DNA of 17,557 nt from the NCBI GenBank assembly GCA_019420945.1, contig JAHZGF010000045.1, forward strand, positions 1-17,557, in the 5' to 3' direction. The notes under the pieces were generated by a model, which was not told where the DNA came from, searched no databases, and saw nothing but the letters and a program-made list of their open reading frames with translations. Source of the stretch: Clostridiales bacterium. Lineage in GTDB: Bacteria > Bacillota > Clostridia > Oscillospirales > Oscillospiraceae. Shown piece after piece: positions 16,361 through 17,557 of this stretch; positions within the stretch are counted from its first letter, which is position 1, and each line of letters begins with the position of its first letter. A program made the translations under genes and the position numbers.

Positions 16361-16391
16361 ATGTATGCGGGAACTCCGAAAGATGGGCATG

Positions 16392-16430
16392 AAAAAAGCC
16401 GCTTACTCTTGTTGAAAAGAATAAGCGGCT
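16392..16430 (-). terminator. Rho-independent terminator between the small gene and parA
   Basis: Minus-strand AGCCGCTTATTCTT pairs with AAGAGTAAGCGGCT (14 positions, one mismatch) around a 6-nt loop and is followed by TTTTTT. It lies 23 bp after the stop of the 54-aa gene and 83 bp before parA, so parA needs read-through or a promoter in that gap. None is obvious there. Confidence 0.85.
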
Positions 16431-16452
16431 CATCAAGCAGCGATATGTAATT

Positions 16453-16617
16453 TTACATCTTCTTCACCGGGGCGCACATGGCTTTGAGCAGAAGTTCATC
16501 CAGGCAGCCGGTGTCCCGGTTTTCACGGAGCATAGTATTGCGCAGGTGGTTGAGGCTCTGGATGACTATGCTATTCTCGGCGGGGGTGAGGTATATCTTG
16601 AATTTCCGTTTTTTCAT
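16453..16617 (-). CDS. Conserved small basic protein (54 aa)
   Basis: 54 residues, MKKRKFKIYLTPAENSIVIQ followed by SLNHLRNTMLRENRDTGCLDELLLKAMCAP. A Lys/Arg-rich strand followed by two helices gives it the size and outline of small DNA-binding regulators, but no definite family motif is present. I have seen similar 'KIYLTP' proteins in ICEs without a known function. ATG 16617 is chosen for the AAAGGAGG site 8 bp upstream; the open frame extends upstream through the promoter. A good promoter lies directly before it and a terminator after it, so it may be a one-gene transcript. Confidence 0.72.
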   Translation of the reverse strand: MKKRKFKIYLTPAENSIVIQSLNHLRNTMLRENRDTGCLDELLLKAMCAPVKKM

Positions 16618-16641
16618 AGGGCGTTCCTCCTTTATGCTTTC

Positions 16642-16671
16642 ATTATATATAGAAAGAACGCTGCGCTGCAA
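16642..16671 (-). promoter_or_regulatory. Sigma-A-type promoter for the 54-aa gene (and perhaps parAB)
   Basis: Minus-strand TTGCAG (16666-16671), 18-bp spacer, perfect TATAAT (16642-16647). Transcription would start near 16635, just before the AAAGGAGG site (16626-16633), leaving a very short leader. The -35 box overlaps a 16-mer shared with the tnpV promoter region. Confidence 0.65.
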
Positions 16672-16684
16672 ATGTGCGATTTTC
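16669..16684 (-). repeat. Shared 16-bp motif, copy B (upstream of the 54-aa gene)
   Basis: Minus-strand GAAAATCGCACATTTG, identical to 5486-5501, beginning 3 bp after the stop of the two-HTH regulator gene. Its last three bases begin the -35 box, just as in the other copy. It could be the operator of the neighbouring regulator. Confidence 0.6.
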
Positions 16685-16686
16685 AA

Positions 16687-17154
16687 TCAGATAGAAGCTG
16701 ACTGGCAAATGTATGTATCCACATTTACCTTTAGCTTTTTCAGTGCGGCAAGGATTTTATCGTACTCTTTACGGCGCGGAACGCGGGCTTCTCTTTCCCA
16801 GCCGGAATAGGTTGTTTGACCTATTCCAATCACCTCTGCCATTTGCATTTGAGTTAAAGAAAGCTCTTGCCGTACCTTTTTCAAAAGAGCGGAATACGGG
16901 TAATCTACAAACGCAGTATACTCGTCCAGAAGTCTATTGCGATCAATACCCAGCGCATTTGCAAGTGCCACCGCTGTACCGTGCTTGATGGGGTGCCGGT
17001 CATTCTCATACAGAACCAGTGTCGCGGGCACAATGCCAACTTTTTCTGCCAGTTCTCTTGTGGTGAAGCCCTGGAATGTCCGATGATACTTCAAATATTG
17101 GCCCGGTGTGGTGCATTTTTCATCGGTTTTGTAGTCAAAGGTCAAATGAATCAT
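16687..17154 (-). CDS. Transcriptional regulator with two Cro/CI-type helix-turn-helix domains
   Basis: 155 residues from ATG 17154 (MIHLTFDYKTDEKCTTPGQY). Domain one is about residues 18-75, with TTRELAEKVGIVPATLVLYEN as its helix-turn-helix. Domain two is about residues 88-140, with LTQMQMAEVIGIGQTTYSGWER. The tail is YICQSASI. Two HTH_3 domains in one chain suggest binding of two half-sites, or pseudo-dimeric binding. It sits at the edge of the element directly upstream of the promoter for the 54-aa gene, so control of that promoter is likely (inference). The frame extends to ATG 17235, but those codons come from the IS200 remnant and have no ribosome site. An AAAGG 8 bp upstream of 17154 supports the shorter form. 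A truncated native N-terminus cannot be excluded. Confidence 0.82.
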   Translation of the reverse strand: MIHLTFDYKTDEKCTTPGQYLKYHRTFQGFTTRELAEKVGIVPATLVLYENDRHPIKHGTAVALANALGIDRNRLLDEYTAFVDYPYSALLKKVRQELSLTQMQMAEVIGIGQTTYSGWEREARVPRRKEYDKILAALKKLKVNVDTYICQSASI

Positions 17155-17208
17155 GATTTTGCCTTTAGAATAGAGGTAAATCCCTGTGTGATTGAGATTA
17201 CTATCGGT

Positions 17209-17270
17209 AAGACGATATGGTATTTGCAATTCCATGTGGTGTGTGCTAGACTTTGTTTGACGTCAATCAT
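17209..17270 (-). pseudogene. tnpA: 5' fragment of IS200/IS605-family transposase tnpA
   Basis: ATG 17270 follows AAAAGGAGGACATCAAA. The first ~20 codons read MIDVKQSLA then HTTWNCKYHIV, the typical start of IS200 Y1 transposases. Homology ends at codon 20; the frame then reads unrelated sequence (LPIVISITQG) and stops near 17152. The HUH motif and catalytic Tyr are absent, so it cannot be active. The break is the probable insertion junction of the element. Confidence 0.75.
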
Positions 17271-17374
17271 TTTGATGTCCTCCTTTTGTTGTCCCTTGCA
17301 GTTGCCAGACCGCAAGTTTATTTTACAACAAAAGGAGTTTTTCTGTCTTCATCATCGGCACAAGCCTTCTTTGG

Positions 17375-17397
17375 AACCACTCGCCTAGCGAGTGGTT
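17375..17397. repeat. IS200-type end hairpin
   Basis: Perfect 10-bp arms aaccactcgc / gcgagtggtt around a 3-nt loop. It stands about 105 bp before the tnpA fragment, where TnpA of IS200-type elements recognises a single-strand hairpin. It could also act as a weak terminator for plus-strand transcription. Confidence 0.65.
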
Positions 17398-17407
17398 TTC
17401 TACATAC

Positions 17408-17433
17408 AAAAAAGGCCATCCGAAAGGATGGCC
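17408..17433 (-). terminator. rRNA operon terminator
   Basis: Minus-strand GGCCATCC, TTTC loop, GGATGGCC, then TTTTTT. It lies 80 bp after the 23S rRNA 3' end. The operon appears to end here without a 5S gene after 23S. Confidence 0.88.
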
Positions 17434-17513
17434 CCCAGTACCCTGAAAACTGAATAAAGCCAAAAGAGAAGGGAAATCGAGAGACGCAATGACTAGTCTC
17501 GCAGAAGGGACTA
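17434..17513 (-). other. Post-23S spacer
   Basis: About 80 bp without a gene. It contains the CTTTATTCAGTTTTCAGGG string commonly found in Firmicutes rRNA spacers and a GACTAGTC palindrome near the 23S end, probably part of rRNA processing. It is too short for a 5S gene, and none is recognisable. Confidence 0.6.
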
Positions 17514-17557
17514 TGGTCAAGCCCTCGGCCTATTAGTACTGCCAAGCTGAACATGTT
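17514..17557 (-). rRNA. 23S rRNA, 3' end (partial)
   Basis: The minus strand ends with GTACTAATAGGCCGAGGGCT then TGACC, the characteristic 3' terminus of Firmicutes 23S rRNA. Only about 44 bases lie in the window. The exact mature end is uncertain by a few bases. Confidence 0.9.

Larger units (their letters stand above)
17209..17400 (-). mobile_element. Truncated IS200/IS605-like element (end hairpin, leader and tnpA start)
   Basis: A perfect subterminal-type hairpin (17375-17397) lies at one end. Leader sequence follows, with a TTGTAAAATAAACTTGC stretch and a CTTGC/GCAAG stem, then the ribosome site and the tnpA start. IS200 leaders usually have such a structure, which limits transposase expression. 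The other end is missing. Confidence 0.65.

Noticed and set aside
17155..17235. 27-codon N-terminal extension of the two-HTH regulator
   Set aside because: Its first codons derive from the IS200 tnpA start in another frame and lack a ribosome site; ATG 17154 has AAAGG upstream.
17318..17554. Minus-strand ORF of 78 codons running out of the 23S rRNA gene
   Set aside because: It covers the rRNA 3' end, spacer, terminator and IS hairpin. This is a well-known type of false protein call next to 23S genes.
1..17557. CRISPR arrays, tRNA genes, integrase, relaxase or oriT
   Set aside because: I read both strands for these and saw none. The ICE call rests on accessory gene families and the boundary evidence only.

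Overview
The window looks like one end of an integrative conjugative element (ICE), or a close relative, in a moderately GC-rich Clostridia (Firmicutes) genome. The evidence is strong AAGGAGG ribosome sites, a Gram-positive sortase-anchored surface protein, a TnpV gene, a ParA/ParB pair, a very large DNA methylase protein of the kind found in gut Firmicutes ICEs, and a Firmicutes-type 23S rRNA 3' end. Every gene I can support lies on the minus strand, so the region reads from right (17557) to left (1). Long plus-strand ORFs are antisense shadows.

Right edge (17209-17557): the last 44 bases of a 23S rRNA gene, a short spacer and a strong rRNA terminator. Next comes a fragment of an IS200/IS605-type insertion sequence, with its end hairpin, leader and the first ~20 codons of tnpA. 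The tnpA homology stops abruptly at about 17210, where I place the likely boundary between chromosome and ICE.

Control and partition (14530-17154): a regulator with two helix-turn-helix domains, a promoter, a 54-aa conserved protein, a terminator, then parA and parB overlapping by 47 bp. A perfect 33-bp palindrome lies inside parB.

Surface cassette (9861-14529): a leader with a terminator just before the ribosome site, a 1409-aa thioester/CnaB adhesin with a TPKTG sortase motif, a 29-aa single-helix membrane peptide, and a second strong terminator.

Accessory operon (1-9831): seven small to mid-size genes of unknown function with 4-8 bp stop/start overlaps or gaps of 4-18 bp. They lead into a protein of more than 2087 residues carrying an N6-adenine methylase domain; its C-terminal part lies beyond the left edge. 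A complete tnpV gene, with its own candidate promoter and ribosome site, is nested inside that giant gene in another frame.

The most unusual signals are the tnpV overprinting, a 16-bp motif shared at the same place in two candidate promoters, the palindrome in parB, the terminator before the adhesin, and the IS200 junction. No integrase, relaxase, type IV coupling protein or oriT is visible here, so the ICE assignment rests on family knowledge of the accessory genes.
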